Part shown: in pieces, positions 1-8,156 of the stretch | Layout: every line of letters starts with the position of its first letter | Numbering within the stretch: position 1 is the first letter of the stretch | Source: Gammaproteobacteria bacterium | Lineage (GTDB): Bacteria; Pseudomonadota; Gammaproteobacteria; JAADGQ01 | Length of the DNA: 64,000 nt | Reading direction: 5' to 3' | Assembly (NCBI GenBank): GCA_021648145.1 | Contig: JAKITI010000006.1 | Coordinates: 1-64,000 of the forward strand | Made by a program: the position numbers and the translations under genes | The notes under the pieces: model-generated | The model's input: the letters and a program-made list of their open reading frames with translations, nothing else | What the model was told of the DNA's origin: nothing | The model's database searches: none

Positions 1-64
1 CTTCAAGACCTACCTTTGCCTTGTACTCTGCTGTGTGTACCTTGCGTTTCTTCTTCTCACTCAT
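1..64 (-). CDS. IS3-family transposase orfA, N-terminal fragment (runs off window)
   Basis: ATG at 64-62 opens a frame reading MSEKKKRKVHTAEYKAKVGL, which runs off the window after about 21 codons. A lysine-rich start followed by an AEYKAKV(G/A)LEA-type helix is the usual beginning of the helix-turn-helix protein OrfA of IS3-family elements, which binds the terminal repeats and is fused to the DDE protein OrfB by programmed frameshifting. Only the N-terminus is present, so activity cannot be judged. Confidence 0.75.
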   Translation of the reverse strand, partial: MSEKKKRKVHTAEYKAKVGLE

Positions 65-130
65 TACTTATATCCCAGATTATCAGGTACAGCTTAAACT
101 ACTGTCCGGAATCTGGGGTCCACTTTACAT
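1..130 (-). mobile_element. End of an IS3-family insertion sequence
   Basis: Reading leftward, a terminal sequence containing GTGGACCCCAGATTCCGGAC (near 104-123) is followed by a short leader and then the first codons of an orfA-type transposase. This arrangement, with an IR-like end about 60 bp before orfA, is typical of IS3-family elements. The outer tip is either at 122 (TGGACC...) or at about 129 if it begins TGTAAAGTGG. The element continues beyond the left edge, so the other end, orfB and target duplication cannot be seen. Family assignment rests on the orfA start and general layout. Confidence 0.75.
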
Positions 131-727
131 CAGCTGGTTAAACTCCAACTTTCGTTTAGCTGGAAGATTAATGGCAGGATACCCCGCATTGAGCAACACC
201 CCGTTCATCATAAAGCGTCCCATGCGTTTATTCACATCGTAAAAAAACTGGCATCGCGCCATGGTTAAAAAGATATGAATTGCCTGGTCATAAATATCTT
301 TCAGGCCTACCATATCCTGAACCATAGTTTCAAACCAATGAGGTAATTCATCCGCACTAGGCGGCATATACTCTGTTCCTGCAATGGTGGCACCTCCCGA
401 ACGAAATTGTCCCCACTCCAGTGCCTCTTCTTTGCCTGCGATTGTATGTAACTCACAAGCCTTATCAGGCGTAATTTCAAATTCATCGCTTTTGATCCAA
501 GCAAAAAGCTGCTTCCATGCTTGTGCTTGATTAAGCGCAATCTGTTGATCACTTAATTTATGCCCACCAACGGTGACACCCTCCATCAAAGTCTGTATTT
601 CAGGAAGAGTAAAGTTGATGCCCTCTAGTTGCACAGCATCATAAACAAATGAGGCCACTTCACGCTGTGCAAGCATCAATGCTTTTGCTTTGTTTGGTAC
701 AATGAGCTGAAAGTCATCAAGATTCAT
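125..727 (-). CDS. Fic-domain protein, C-terminus cut off by the IS element
   Basis: About 200 residues. Fic proteins usually transfer AMP or a related group to a target protein. Near residues 31-40 is an LEGINFT segment resembling the inhibitory (S/T)xxxEG motif. Near 165-180 is a variant Fic core, QFFYDVNKRMGR, in which Gln stands where the canonical core HxFx(D/E)GN(G/K)R has its catalytic His, and Val replaces the first Gly. It is therefore a non-canonical, perhaps inactive Fic protein. The frame ends EFNQLM then TAA within 2-5 bp of the IS tip; relatives normally continue with a further helix, so the IS supplies the stop. I chose ATG at 727; longer frames start with ATG at 772 or TTG at 820. 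Confidence 0.75.
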   Translation of the reverse strand: MNLDDFQLIVPNKAKALMLAQREVASFVYDAVQLEGINFTLPEIQTLMEGVTVGGHKLSDQQIALNQAQAWKQLFAWIKSDEFEITPDKACELHTIAGKEEALEWGQFRSGGATIAGTEYMPPSADELPHWFETMVQDMVGLKDIYDQAIHIFLTMARCQFFYDVNKRMGRFMMNGVLLNAGYPAINLPAKRKLEFNQLM

Positions 728-819
728 TTTTTGATCATCAAAAGTAGCGGATATAGTAGTAAACAATACCATGACAAATTTGTTAAAGCACAGCAACACT
801 AAATAGTCACTAAAACACA

Positions 820-2088
820 ATGATTAACCAAATGCCCACTTCATCAGTCACAGCAACACTTGGACTCTATACCTACCGGATTTTATTACTGCTTTTAACA
901 CCCATTTTCATCATTATGACTCTGCATCAATACATTACTCGCAATGGAAAATTAGAGTTCTTATTGCAACGCTTTGGCTTTTCAATACCGAAACTCAATT
1001 CACCTATATGGATTCACTGTGCATCTGTGGGTGAGGTCAATACTGCGGCTGTATTTATTCAAGGACTAAAAAAAAAGCACCCGTCTCAACCTATATTAAT
1101 CACCACAAATACACCCACGGGAAAATATGCGGCCTTAAAAAAGTTTGATCAGAGCCGCTACACTCACTGTTTTTTACCCATCGACTTTGCTTGGGCAATA
1201 CGATATTTTTTGAATAGAACCAAGCCACAAGAAGCTATTATTTTAGAAACCGAGCTTTGGCCCAATATGTTCGACCTTTGTCAGAAGAAAAAAATTCCTA
1301 TCAGCATCATTAATGCTCGCTTGTCAAAAAAAACACTGGGAGCACCCAAATTCATTCTGTATCTTTATAAACAGTGTTTACTTAAAACCAAGCAGGTATT
1401 AGCACAGTCAAAGCAACAAGCCATAAATTTTGAATCATTGGGTTTTTTCAAAGCTAAAAATATCGGAAATTTAAAATGGGTCACGCCACCCGCAAAGATA
1501 AACCCTCAAAATTCACTCAAAAAAATGAGCGCTCGCAATTATATTGCAGCCGTATCGACACACAAAAGTGAAGAGCAGCTCATCGCCAATGCGATGAAAA
1601 GTCACCTACAAAAAAATAAGCTATTTCTTCTTATCATTCCAAGACATGCAGAAAGAGGAGAGGCATTACAGCAAGAGCTCAATCAAATCGGTTTTCAAAC
1701 ATCATCGCGTAGCAAAAATGAGCCGATTAACAACCACACACAAATCTATATTGCAGATACGACCGGAGAAGTGATCGACCTGATTGCTGACAGTGAGTTT
1801 TGCATTATAGGAGGCTCTTTTATTCCACATGGTGGGCAAAATTTTCTTGAGGCAGCCGCTTTAAATAAGGCAGTTATTTGCGGCTCTCATATGCATAATT
1901 TCAGTGAAATAACAGCGCTGTTTAACGCGGCAAATGCCATTATAGAAGTTGAAGATGAACAAACATTAGAACAAGCTCTGTCACGGCTCATTACTGACAC
2001 TGATTTTAGAGATATCACCGCCAATAATGCTCATACCCTATTTGAAATAAATAAAGGTATTGTTGAAAGATATTTAGCCTATTTTTGA
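820..2088 (+). CDS. waaA: 3-deoxy-D-manno-octulosonic acid (Kdo) transferase
   Basis: 422 residues, usual length for WaaA/KdtA, the inner-membrane-associated GT30 enzyme that adds Kdo to lipid A precursor from CMP-Kdo. An N-terminal membrane anchor (residues about 15-35) precedes the N-terminal domain with the family motif CASVGE near residue 67, which holds the catalytic Glu. The C-terminal Rossmann domain has GGSFIPHGGQN near 335, the CMP-Kdo-binding loop. An ATG at 832 is an alternative start. The 3' end overlaps the convergent Kdo kinase gene by 15 bp. Whether one or two Kdo units are added cannot be read from the sequence; the adjacent Kdo kinase is typical of organisms with a single, phosphorylated Kdo. 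Confidence 0.95.
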   Translation: MINQMPTSSVTATLGLYTYRILLLLLTPIFIIMTLHQYITRNGKLEFLLQRFGFSIPKLNSPIWIHCASVGEVNTAAVFIQGLKKKHPSQPILITTNTPTGKYAALKKFDQSRYTHCFLPIDFAWAIRYFLNRTKPQEAIILETELWPNMFDLCQKKKIPISIINARLSKKTLGAPKFILYLYKQCLLKTKQVLAQSKQQAINFESLGFFKAKNIGNLKWVTPPAKINPQNSLKKMSARNYIAAVSTHKSEEQLIANAMKSHLQKNKLFLLIIPRHAERGEALQQELNQIGFQTSSRSKNEPINNHTQIYIADTTGEVIDLIADSEFCIIGGSFIPHGGQNFLEAAALNKAVICGSHMHNFSEITALFNAANAIIEVEDEQTLEQALSRLITDTDFRDITANNAHTLFEINKGIVERYLAYF

Positions 2089-2838
2089 TAGGGGCAGCCT
2101 CTTAGACTGATATGCCGCCAGAAAGGTCTGCCAATCTCCTGCTTGAAAGTTGATCACACCTCTGTTTTTAAGTTTATCTAACGAGCGTTTTAGACGATCA
2201 ATATTACTTTTTTTCCATCGACTTGAGTTTGCTTTTATTTTACATTTGTCGAAATCAATCAAATAAACAGAACCCTCTGCAATAAGAATATTATGAGCAT
2301 TCAAATCAGCATGATAAATTTGCCGATCATGAAAGCGCCGAACGGTCTCTCCCACCGCAGCCCATAACTTTTGTTCCCCTTCTTCTTTAGCACATCGCTC
2401 TACCAATGACTGGGCATTAAGTATACGCTCAGTAATAAGATCTGCTGAGTACCTGAAACCCGACCGACACACTCTTGCCGCATAAGGTATTGGCACAGGC
2501 AAATTCATCTCAGCCATTTTAACCAGTAACTCAAATTCACAAAATGCCCGCGTTGCTTCAAGACCTTGCCAGCGATATTGATCTTTATTAAAACGCGCCA
2601 CCAAACCACCACGACAATAGTGACGCAATACAAACTCACAGCCATCAAGGGTAAAAAAATGAGCATTGCCACGTCCTGCTTCAGCGCTGCCCGTTAGCAT
2701 TTGATGGCTTTTTAAGTAGTCTGGTGAAAAGAGCTTCTTAATTTGATCGGCAGTGATATTGTCATCACGAGATATAATATATTCTACGCGACCCACCTCT
2801 TCATTAAAAAACCTTTGTACTCGAGTGGTTTTCTTCAT
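2074..2838 (-). CDS. kdkA: Kdo kinase
   Basis: 254 residues. KdkA phosphorylates the Kdo attached to lipid A at position 4, using ATP, at the cytoplasmic face of the inner membrane. It has a small protein-kinase-like fold: glycine-rich GRGNAHF at residues 55-61, catalytic-loop motif HADLNAHN at 176-183 and metal-binding DFDKC at 195-199. All catalytic residues seem present. It is the last gene of the minus-strand lipopolysaccharide group and converges on waaA with a 15-bp overlap. The two enzymes act consecutively, so the pairing supports both calls. Confidence 0.93.
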   Translation of the reverse strand: MKKTTRVQRFFNEEVGRVEYIISRDDNITADQIKKLFSPDYLKSHQMLTGSAEAGRGNAHFFTLDGCEFVLRHYCRGGLVARFNKDQYRWQGLEATRAFCEFELLVKMAEMNLPVPIPYAARVCRSGFRYSADLITERILNAQSLVERCAKEEGEQKLWAAVGETVRRFHDRQIYHADLNAHNILIAEGSVYLIDFDKCKIKANSSRWKKSNIDRLKRSLDKLKNRGVINFQAGDWQTFLAAYQSKRLPLSKIG

Positions 2839-2916
2839 TAATTCATATCATTGAAAAACAATAGACACACAACACTCTTTTGTATCACATACCCAATGAT
2901 CAACATGAGTCACACC

Positions 2917-4170
2917 TCAAGAATTTAAAATCATCGTCCTACGCGAGTTAGAGCTAATCATTCCATAGATAATATACAAATAAGCAACATAAAGCAGCGT
3001 AGTATTTTGCTGCCCAAAAACGATATTTGTGAGTGCGAAAATCATATAGCTAATAATAAGTATGGCTCCACTCATGGGTAGAAACTGATTTAAGCCTCGC
3101 CCTTTATTTATTAATTTCATGAGGGCATGCAGCGGCACAACAAATATTAATATTAGAGACACAAGACCAATCAAGCCACGGTGTAGAGTCGCAGAGACAA
3201 ATTCATTATGTACGTGAGCGACTTTTTCCACAACGAGTGCATTCGCACGCGTTTCACTCACTAATATTTTCATTGTATTACGAAAGTTTCCTTCCCCTAC
3301 ACCAAAAAAAGGATTCTCTGATATTGCCAGAATAGATGCTCGCCATGTCTCTAAACGTAGCCCTACGGAAGTACCAACAACCCCTTCAGAAAAATATGCA
3401 TTAAATTGATTTAATGCGATATCAACTCGCACTTGAATGTCAGGTAAATAGTAAGCGCCACCCAAACCAAGAAAGAGAATGGCAATGCTGGCCAGTTTTT
3501 TCATCCCCCCCCATTTCATTGGGTTCATCGCAACAATCATTAATAGAACAACGGGTATTGCAATCCACCCACCTCGGGTTCCACTGAATATGGATCCTGC
3601 CAACCCCAAAAGAAAGCCTGTGAACAATAGCAACCTGAAAGGTTTGGAAATTGATGCTAACAACACACCAGACAAACACATCAAGCCTAAAACGATACTG
3701 ATACCTCCAAAAGGCACCGCATTTTTGATTCCTTCCGCACGAGGAAGTTCTAGATAAAATATTTGATAGAAGCCAAATACACCACAAGCTATTGCACCAA
3801 TAATTATGCTAAAAATAAAATATTCGACACGAACATTGGCCTTTCTAAGGTAGAAAAAAATAGGCAATAGTATGATGAATCGAGAAACATCATCTAATCC
3901 ACTTAGCCGTGTTCCAAAACTTATTATATTGATGGCGTACACAGTAAAAAAAAATAAAACAGAAAAGATGAGGTAGCGTTCGCTTTGGTTTAACGGCACC
4001 ACTTCCCTATTAAGAAATAAGCCAATACAACTAACAATGACAAGAAGAAAGAGTGCGCCTCCTCCAGCAAAAGGCACAGTCATGAGCAGAGCCGGAAAAA
4101 CAACTATTAAAAGCCCAGCCGCTGTTGCTGTTAATTGGCTCATTAATGGCTTGTCTTTCTCAATAAGCAT
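2917..4170 (-). CDS. O-antigen ligase / polymerase-type membrane protein (Wzy_C family)
   Basis: About 417 residues with roughly ten or more hydrophobic segments across the whole length and a large periplasmic loop before a VAHVHNEF(V)SATLHRG motif near residue 320. The H-x-x-x-G region in this loop is the hallmark of WaaL-type ligases that move undecaprenyl-linked glycan onto lipid A core, and of related Wzy polymerases. Its place beside waaA and kdkA favours ligase. The start is ATG at 4170, whose A is shared with the TGA of the upstream glycosyltransferase, indicating translational coupling. Ligase versus polymerase cannot be settled from sequence alone. Confidence 0.8.
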   Translation of the reverse strand: MLIEKDKPLMSQLTATAAGLLIVVFPALLMTVPFAGGGALFLLVIVSCIGLFLNREVVPLNQSERYLIFSVLFFFTVYAINIISFGTRLSGLDDVSRFIILLPIFFYLRKANVRVEYFIFSIIIGAIACGVFGFYQIFYLELPRAEGIKNAVPFGGISIVLGLMCLSGVLLASISKPFRLLLFTGFLLGLAGSIFSGTRGGWIAIPVVLLMIVAMNPMKWGGMKKLASIAILFLGLGGAYYLPDIQVRVDIALNQFNAYFSEGVVGTSVGLRLETWRASILAISENPFFGVGEGNFRNTMKILVSETRANALVVEKVAHVHNEFVSATLHRGLIGLVSLILIFVVPLHALMKLINKGRGLNQFLPMSGAILIISYMIFALTNIVFGQQNTTLLYVAYLYIIYGMISSNSRRTMILNS

Positions 4171-5090
4171 CAATTGCTTTGTCGCTCATTGATTCTGGAT
4201 TTTGTGAGGCGCACATAACTACGCAACTTTGCCCAAAATGTATCTTTTTTGTACCTCCCTTTAGAGATATGGCGAATACGATAAATGCCAGGAATTTCAA
4301 TACTTATACCTTGCGTTCGCAATAACCATCGGTAAGCACGATCTTCGTATGTTTTTCGCCAGTGTTCACTGGGGGTTTGATACACCCTTATATTCTTGCA
4401 ATATCCGCAGGCACGAGCAACATCACCGTGGGTAATTTGAAAAGCCCCAACCGCTCTTGTTATCTCTCGAGGGCTAAATAGAGTTGTATCAATATCCATC
4501 ACTTTAGGCTGGAGTCCATCCGTTAACAAAGGATTTGACTCATCCAACAGTGGTGTTGTGAACTCTCCCTTGGGGAATAGAAGAACATCATTGCGCCCTT
4601 GCAAGGCCGTAGCCAATGAATCTAAACAATTTTTATGAAAAATAAGGTCACAGTCAATAAACCAGATCCAGTTTGCTTTTGTCGCCAGCGCTGCTTTGTT
4701 GCGCCCAATGGCTCGACGAAAAAGCTTCTCTTTAGGGAGTGGTTGCCAATTCCAGATAACGCCAGGAATCTCCATTTTGCTATAAAAGTCGAGCATCGCT
4801 TGAGTCGCAATATCTTCCTTTGAATAAAAAACGGTGACAGTAACATCAACTTTGGTGGGTGGATAGTTAACAAAAGAACTTAAATGGTAAGCCATCAAGT
4901 GTGAATAGTTCCAGCAATGGCTGACAACTTCCAATGTAGTTTTGCCTCGATAGGTGCTTCGCTCCTCACCTGAGGGAACGTTTGGCAAAAACCATCGAGC
5001 AGGTATCAAGTTATTAGCAAAACGAAAAAATAAATTTTCCAAGCCATCTCTCCAGCGAGAAATGGCTGATGGACGGAAAGAGGTACTCAT
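4170..5090 (-). CDS. Glycosyltransferase, GT2-like (GT-A fold)
   Basis: 306 residues. The segment around residues 80-170 has alternating beta strands and a FIDCDLIF motif near 147, an acidic DxD-type metal site of GT-A glycosyltransferases. FPKGEFTTP follows near 175, and a His-rich stretch ITHGDVARACGYC near 220 resembles acceptor-side regions of GT2 enzymes. No membrane segments are seen, so it is cytoplasmic or peripheral. It overlaps the downstream ligase-type gene by the TGATG pattern, and its own ATGA overlaps the stop of the wecB remnant. Sugar donor and acceptor are unknown; a lipopolysaccharide core or O-chain role is inferred from context. Confidence 0.75.
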   Translation of the reverse strand: MSTSFRPSAISRWRDGLENLFFRFANNLIPARWFLPNVPSGEERSTYRGKTTLEVVSHCWNYSHLMAYHLSSFVNYPPTKVDVTVTVFYSKEDIATQAMLDFYSKMEIPGVIWNWQPLPKEKLFRRAIGRNKAALATKANWIWFIDCDLIFHKNCLDSLATALQGRNDVLLFPKGEFTTPLLDESNPLLTDGLQPKVMDIDTTLFSPREITRAVGAFQITHGDVARACGYCKNIRVYQTPSEHWRKTYEDRAYRWLLRTQGISIEIPGIYRIRHISKGRYKKDTFWAKLRSYVRLTKSRINERQSN

Positions 5091-5294
5091 ATCAGTTTTA
5101 ATGACCTTAAAATTCGTTCCGATGCCAAACCATTACTATAAGGATTATGAGCTAGAGACATTTTGTTAAATTCATCCTGATTATTAAGCAAGGCCTCAAC
5201 TGTGCTGAGCCGTCACACAAACATACATGTTTATACTCTTTGCTCGCAACACTTTAACCATTTTTTCACTCAGTGAAGGTGATTGATATGTCAT
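5087..5294 (-). pseudogene. wecB: Remnant of a UDP-GlcNAc 2-epimerase gene (wecB) with a large internal deletion
   Basis: Two short frames resemble opposite ends of WecB. From ATG at 5294 a 32-codon frame ends KSINMYVCVTAQHS, close to the N-terminal WecB motif VCVTAQHRE. One base out of frame, at 5212-5087, an open stretch reads VEALLNNQDEFNKMSLAHNP then YSNGLASERI, close to the C-terminal WecB motif MSxAxNPYGDGxASxRI. The roughly 300 codons between are missing and the join shifts the frame. The remnant's TGA overlaps the ATG of the next glycosyltransferase, as expected for a once-intact operon gene. The usual N-terminal GTRPEAIK motif is not seen. Confidence 0.75.
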
Positions 5295-5310
5295 ATGGTT
5301 TATACGTTAT

Positions 5311-6951
5311 TTACCAAACACACACTTTTTTCAACTGTTTTCTACTGCCTTTCAGATACTTTCTTGTTTTGCCTAAATCCATAACGGCATCGAACACAGA
5401 GCCCAAATCGATATAAGTATTGTTAGGATAAGTTTTAGTTAACTGGTAAATAAGCATATTACTTAATACGCCTGCGCAAAATATGAATACTTCATCTTCG
5501 ATATCATTCTCTGAAATATACGCCTTAATTTCTTCCAGCAGGCGACCATAATTCACGACCCATGCATTTCCTCCCACTCGAAAGTCTTTGCTCGTAGTGA
5601 AAGGAAGGTTGTGAATATCAGCCTCTTTGTGACAAACAATATTGATGACTCTAGATTGAAATACAGGAACTGTGGAGTCTAAAAAAGCCGCATAGTTCGA
5701 ATTTACGAATAGATTCGCCCAAGTCAAACTGGCTTCTTCTTGCTGTGATTGACTTCTTAACTGATCACAGTGCTCGTCACCTACACAACAGCGACAAGGC
5801 AAGCCAACAAAGTACTGTTTGTCTTTGAACAACAAAGACTCTTCGAGAATTTTTCGGTGTCTCTCATCCTCTGCATTATCAGGTGTGTATTTGTGTTCCC
5901 CATTGCATTTTTTGGATAGATCGATACTTTCGCCATTGATGACAATCATCTCACCGTCGCCAAACCTGACCAAAGAAAAATTTTCACCATTTTTTAACTT
6001 TCTATTAAACTTAGTAAGGTCACCTGCAAAGGTTTTTACCTGCGCACCACTGGCCTCTTCAACAATCTTCCAGCCATCTTGGTGGTATTGGTGAACGATG
6101 TTTGTACGGGTCTGTTTGTGATCTGCTGTTTTGAAAGTAGCCACGGCTTTTCGCCCGACAATCTTGCCAAAGTCTGGTCGACAGCTCCACAGCGATTGAT
6201 CATCTTCTGGGTGTGGAGGAACAAACGTTTTAATACCGCCATATTTAAGAGCCATATAACTGAGGTGAATATCCTCACCATTATCCCAAGAACACGGCTC
6301 TTCCCGCCACATATATTGAACATGTTTTTTTCGCATAAACCAGGCATGACCAACAAGATCAACCTGCTCTGTCGATATTGAGTGTTTGCCATTCCACCCC
6401 ACTTTATTTTTGCTTGAATAGCCTCCCTCGATGGGAAGCAGAACACCCGACCCTCCCAAGATGCCGTCATAACCGTTATCAATGGTTGTTAAACAGTTTT
6501 CAAACCATCGGGGCTGCGGCAAAATATCATCATCAAAGAACGCAACGTAACCTGTTCGCACCAAATTCCCCAGAGCAAATCGCCCCCAAAACAGCCAGTT
6601 TGTATTGGATACTACAACCCGATCAGCCAATGACGATACGTCACGCAGCTTGTCGGGACTAAGATTCGTCCATACCCAAATTTCTGTTGGCGGTATGGTT
6701 TGATTTCTAAGCGCTTTGATTTGCTCCGCCAAGTACTCTGTACGCCGGTAAGCCGTCAGAATAACGGTGATACCATCAGGGTCAGGCTGAGTGAGTTCAG
6801 CCGCAGTGCGATCAAAAGTAATCGTATCTGCCGTGTGGTTGACGTTTCTCTTCCAAAGGTTACGCAGCCTGACACGGAAAAACCCAACCACACGAGTATC
6901 CCACCACCATTTAACCTTTTGTTTAACTGTTTTGTTGTATTTTTTTACCAT
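5311..6951 (-). CDS. Two-domain glycosyltransferase: GT2 (GT-A) fused to GT-D (DUF1792-type)
   Basis: 546 residues. After a basic N-terminus, residues about 55-290 form a GT2 domain: ITVILTAYRR at its start, AFFDDDILP (DxD metal motif) near 140, LGGSGVLLP near 165 and WDNGEDIHL near 220. Residues about 310-546 match the GT-D fold: SLVRFGDGEM near 325 carries the DxE metal motif of that fold, and IDLGSVFDA near 520 is its conserved C-terminal element. Two transferase domains in one chain suggest two consecutive sugar additions. The start is ATG at 6951, with AGG nine bases upstream. It heads the minus-strand surface-glycan operon. Specificity is unknown. Confidence 0.85.
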   Translation of the reverse strand: MVKKYNKTVKQKVKWWWDTRVVGFFRVRLRNLWKRNVNHTADTITFDRTAAELTQPDPDGITVILTAYRRTEYLAEQIKALRNQTIPPTEIWVWTNLSPDKLRDVSSLADRVVVSNTNWLFWGRFALGNLVRTGYVAFFDDDILPQPRWFENCLTTIDNGYDGILGGSGVLLPIEGGYSSKNKVGWNGKHSISTEQVDLVGHAWFMRKKHVQYMWREEPCSWDNGEDIHLSYMALKYGGIKTFVPPHPEDDQSLWSCRPDFGKIVGRKAVATFKTADHKQTRTNIVHQYHQDGWKIVEEASGAQVKTFAGDLTKFNRKLKNGENFSLVRFGDGEMIVINGESIDLSKKCNGEHKYTPDNAEDERHRKILEESLLFKDKQYFVGLPCRCCVGDEHCDQLRSQSQQEEASLTWANLFVNSNYAAFLDSTVPVFQSRVINIVCHKEADIHNLPFTTSKDFRVGGNAWVVNYGRLLEEIKAYISENDIEDEVFIFCAGVLSNMLIYQLTKTYPNNTYIDLGSVFDAVMDLGKTRKYLKGSRKQLKKVCVW

Positions 6952-7112
6952 TGATCAACCTAAGATCTGATTGTCATCAGAATGCCGCATAAAATCTTAA
7001 CAAAGCATGGAGCTTACTATTCATAAGCTATAAATTCTTGGTGGCCATTGTAGCTGGATCAGGGTTTTCTTCCCAGCTTTTACTTGATTACACATGAAGA
7101 TCGCAATAAGAT

Positions 7113-7141
7113 TTAGACCATCCGGCAGATTTCGCTATAAT
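7113..7141 (+). promoter_or_regulatory. Candidate sigma-70 promoter for ribF operon
   Basis: A perfect TATAAT at 7136-7141 lies 17 bp after TTAGAC at 7113-7118, giving a plausible -35/-10 pair. The predicted start would lie near 7148, about 43 bases before the ribF ATG. It sits in the 239-bp gap between divergent transcription units and fits the expected start of ribF-ileS-lspA-ispH. Confidence 0.55.
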
Positions 7142-7190
7142 AGCCCGTTTTCCCTTTAAACACGCCAATTTAGATCATCTGACTCACAAC

Positions 7191-8156
7191 ATGAAATTGA
7201 TTCGAGGCCTATACAATATACCCCCGAACCTGAAAGGGTGTGTTGTCAGCATTGGTAATTTTGATGGTATTCACTTAGGCCATCAACAAGTAATCACTCA
7301 ACTGACTGACAAAGCGGCTGAACTCAACTTACCTTCCGTTGTGATTACCTTTGAACCACAACCCCCAGAATATTTTTCAGAAAATGCCGCGCCATCACGT
7401 CTAACACGTTTTCGTGAAAAGTTTCAGGCATTGCGTCAATTTTCAATTGATTACCTGTTTTATTTACGCTTTGATGCGGCGATGGTCGCTCTATCTGCTG
7501 AAGAGTTTGTCCAAAAAGTACTCATTAATGGGCTCAATGTGCGCTATTTGGTCGTTGGCGATGACTTTCGTTTTGGTTATCGCCGCCAAGGTGACTTTGC
7601 CCTGTTGAAAAAGATGGGTGAAAAACTCGGTTTTCAGGTCGTGCAGATGAATAGCTTTGATATGGGACAGCAACGTGTCAGTAGCACTCGAATTCGCCAC
7701 GCACTCACCCAGGGTGATTTAACTACCGCCGAAAATTTATTAGGCCGCCCCTATCGAATCAGCGGGCGTGTCGCACATGGTGATAAGCTGGGTCGCACAC
7801 TGGGCTTTCCCACCGCCAACATTCATTTGCACCGAAAAACGACACCACTCAGTGGCATTTATGCGGTTGAAGTTTTTGGTTTGAAAAAAGAACCCGTGAT
7901 TGGTGCAGCCAGTATCGGCACTAGGCCGACGGTGGGCGGCAAGCAATATTTACTGGAAATTCACCTACTCGATTTTTCAGAAGATGTTTACGGGCACTAT
8001 GTTGACGTGGACTTTAAATATAAACTGCGTGAAGAGTTGCACTTTGAATCGCTGGAAATTTTAAAACAGCAAATTAAAAAAGATGTTGCCCGCGTTCGGC
8101 AACTTATGAATATTAGATCAAACACCCAAGCTCAAGAGAACTGTTGTGGCCAATAA
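7191..8156 (+). CDS. ribF: Bifunctional riboflavin kinase / FMN adenylyltransferase
   Basis: 321 residues. RibF phosphorylates riboflavin to FMN and adenylates FMN to FAD in the cytoplasm. The N-terminal nucleotidyltransferase domain has [13 protein letters not shown] (residues about 22-34, the HxGH motif) and SSTRIR near 163 (the ISSTxxR motif). The C-terminal flavokinase domain has [11 protein letters not shown] near 203 and GTRPTVGG near 242. The 3' end overlaps ileS by 11 bp. The order ribF-ileS-lspA is conserved in many gammaproteobacteria. Confidence 0.96.
   Translation: MKLIRGLYNIPPNLKGCVVSIGNFDGIHLGHQQVITQLTDKAAELNLPSVVITFEPQPPEYFSENAAPSRLTRFREKFQALRQFSIDYLFYLRFDAAMVALSAEEFVQKVLINGLNVRYLVVGDDFRFGYRRQGDFALLKKMGEKLGFQVVQMNSFDMGQQRVSSTRIRHALTQGDLTTAENLLGRPYRISGRVAHGDKLGRTLGFPTANIHLHRKTTPLSGIYAVEVFGLKKEPVIGAASIGTRPTVGGKQYLLEIHLLDFSEDVYGHYVDVDFKYKLREELHFESLEILKQQIKKDVARVRQLMNIRSNTQAQENCCGQ

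Noticed and set aside
788-860. Repeat of CACAGCAACACT before and within the waaA start
   Set aside because: Twelve bases twice in 70 bp of A/C-rich sequence can arise by chance and has no further structure.
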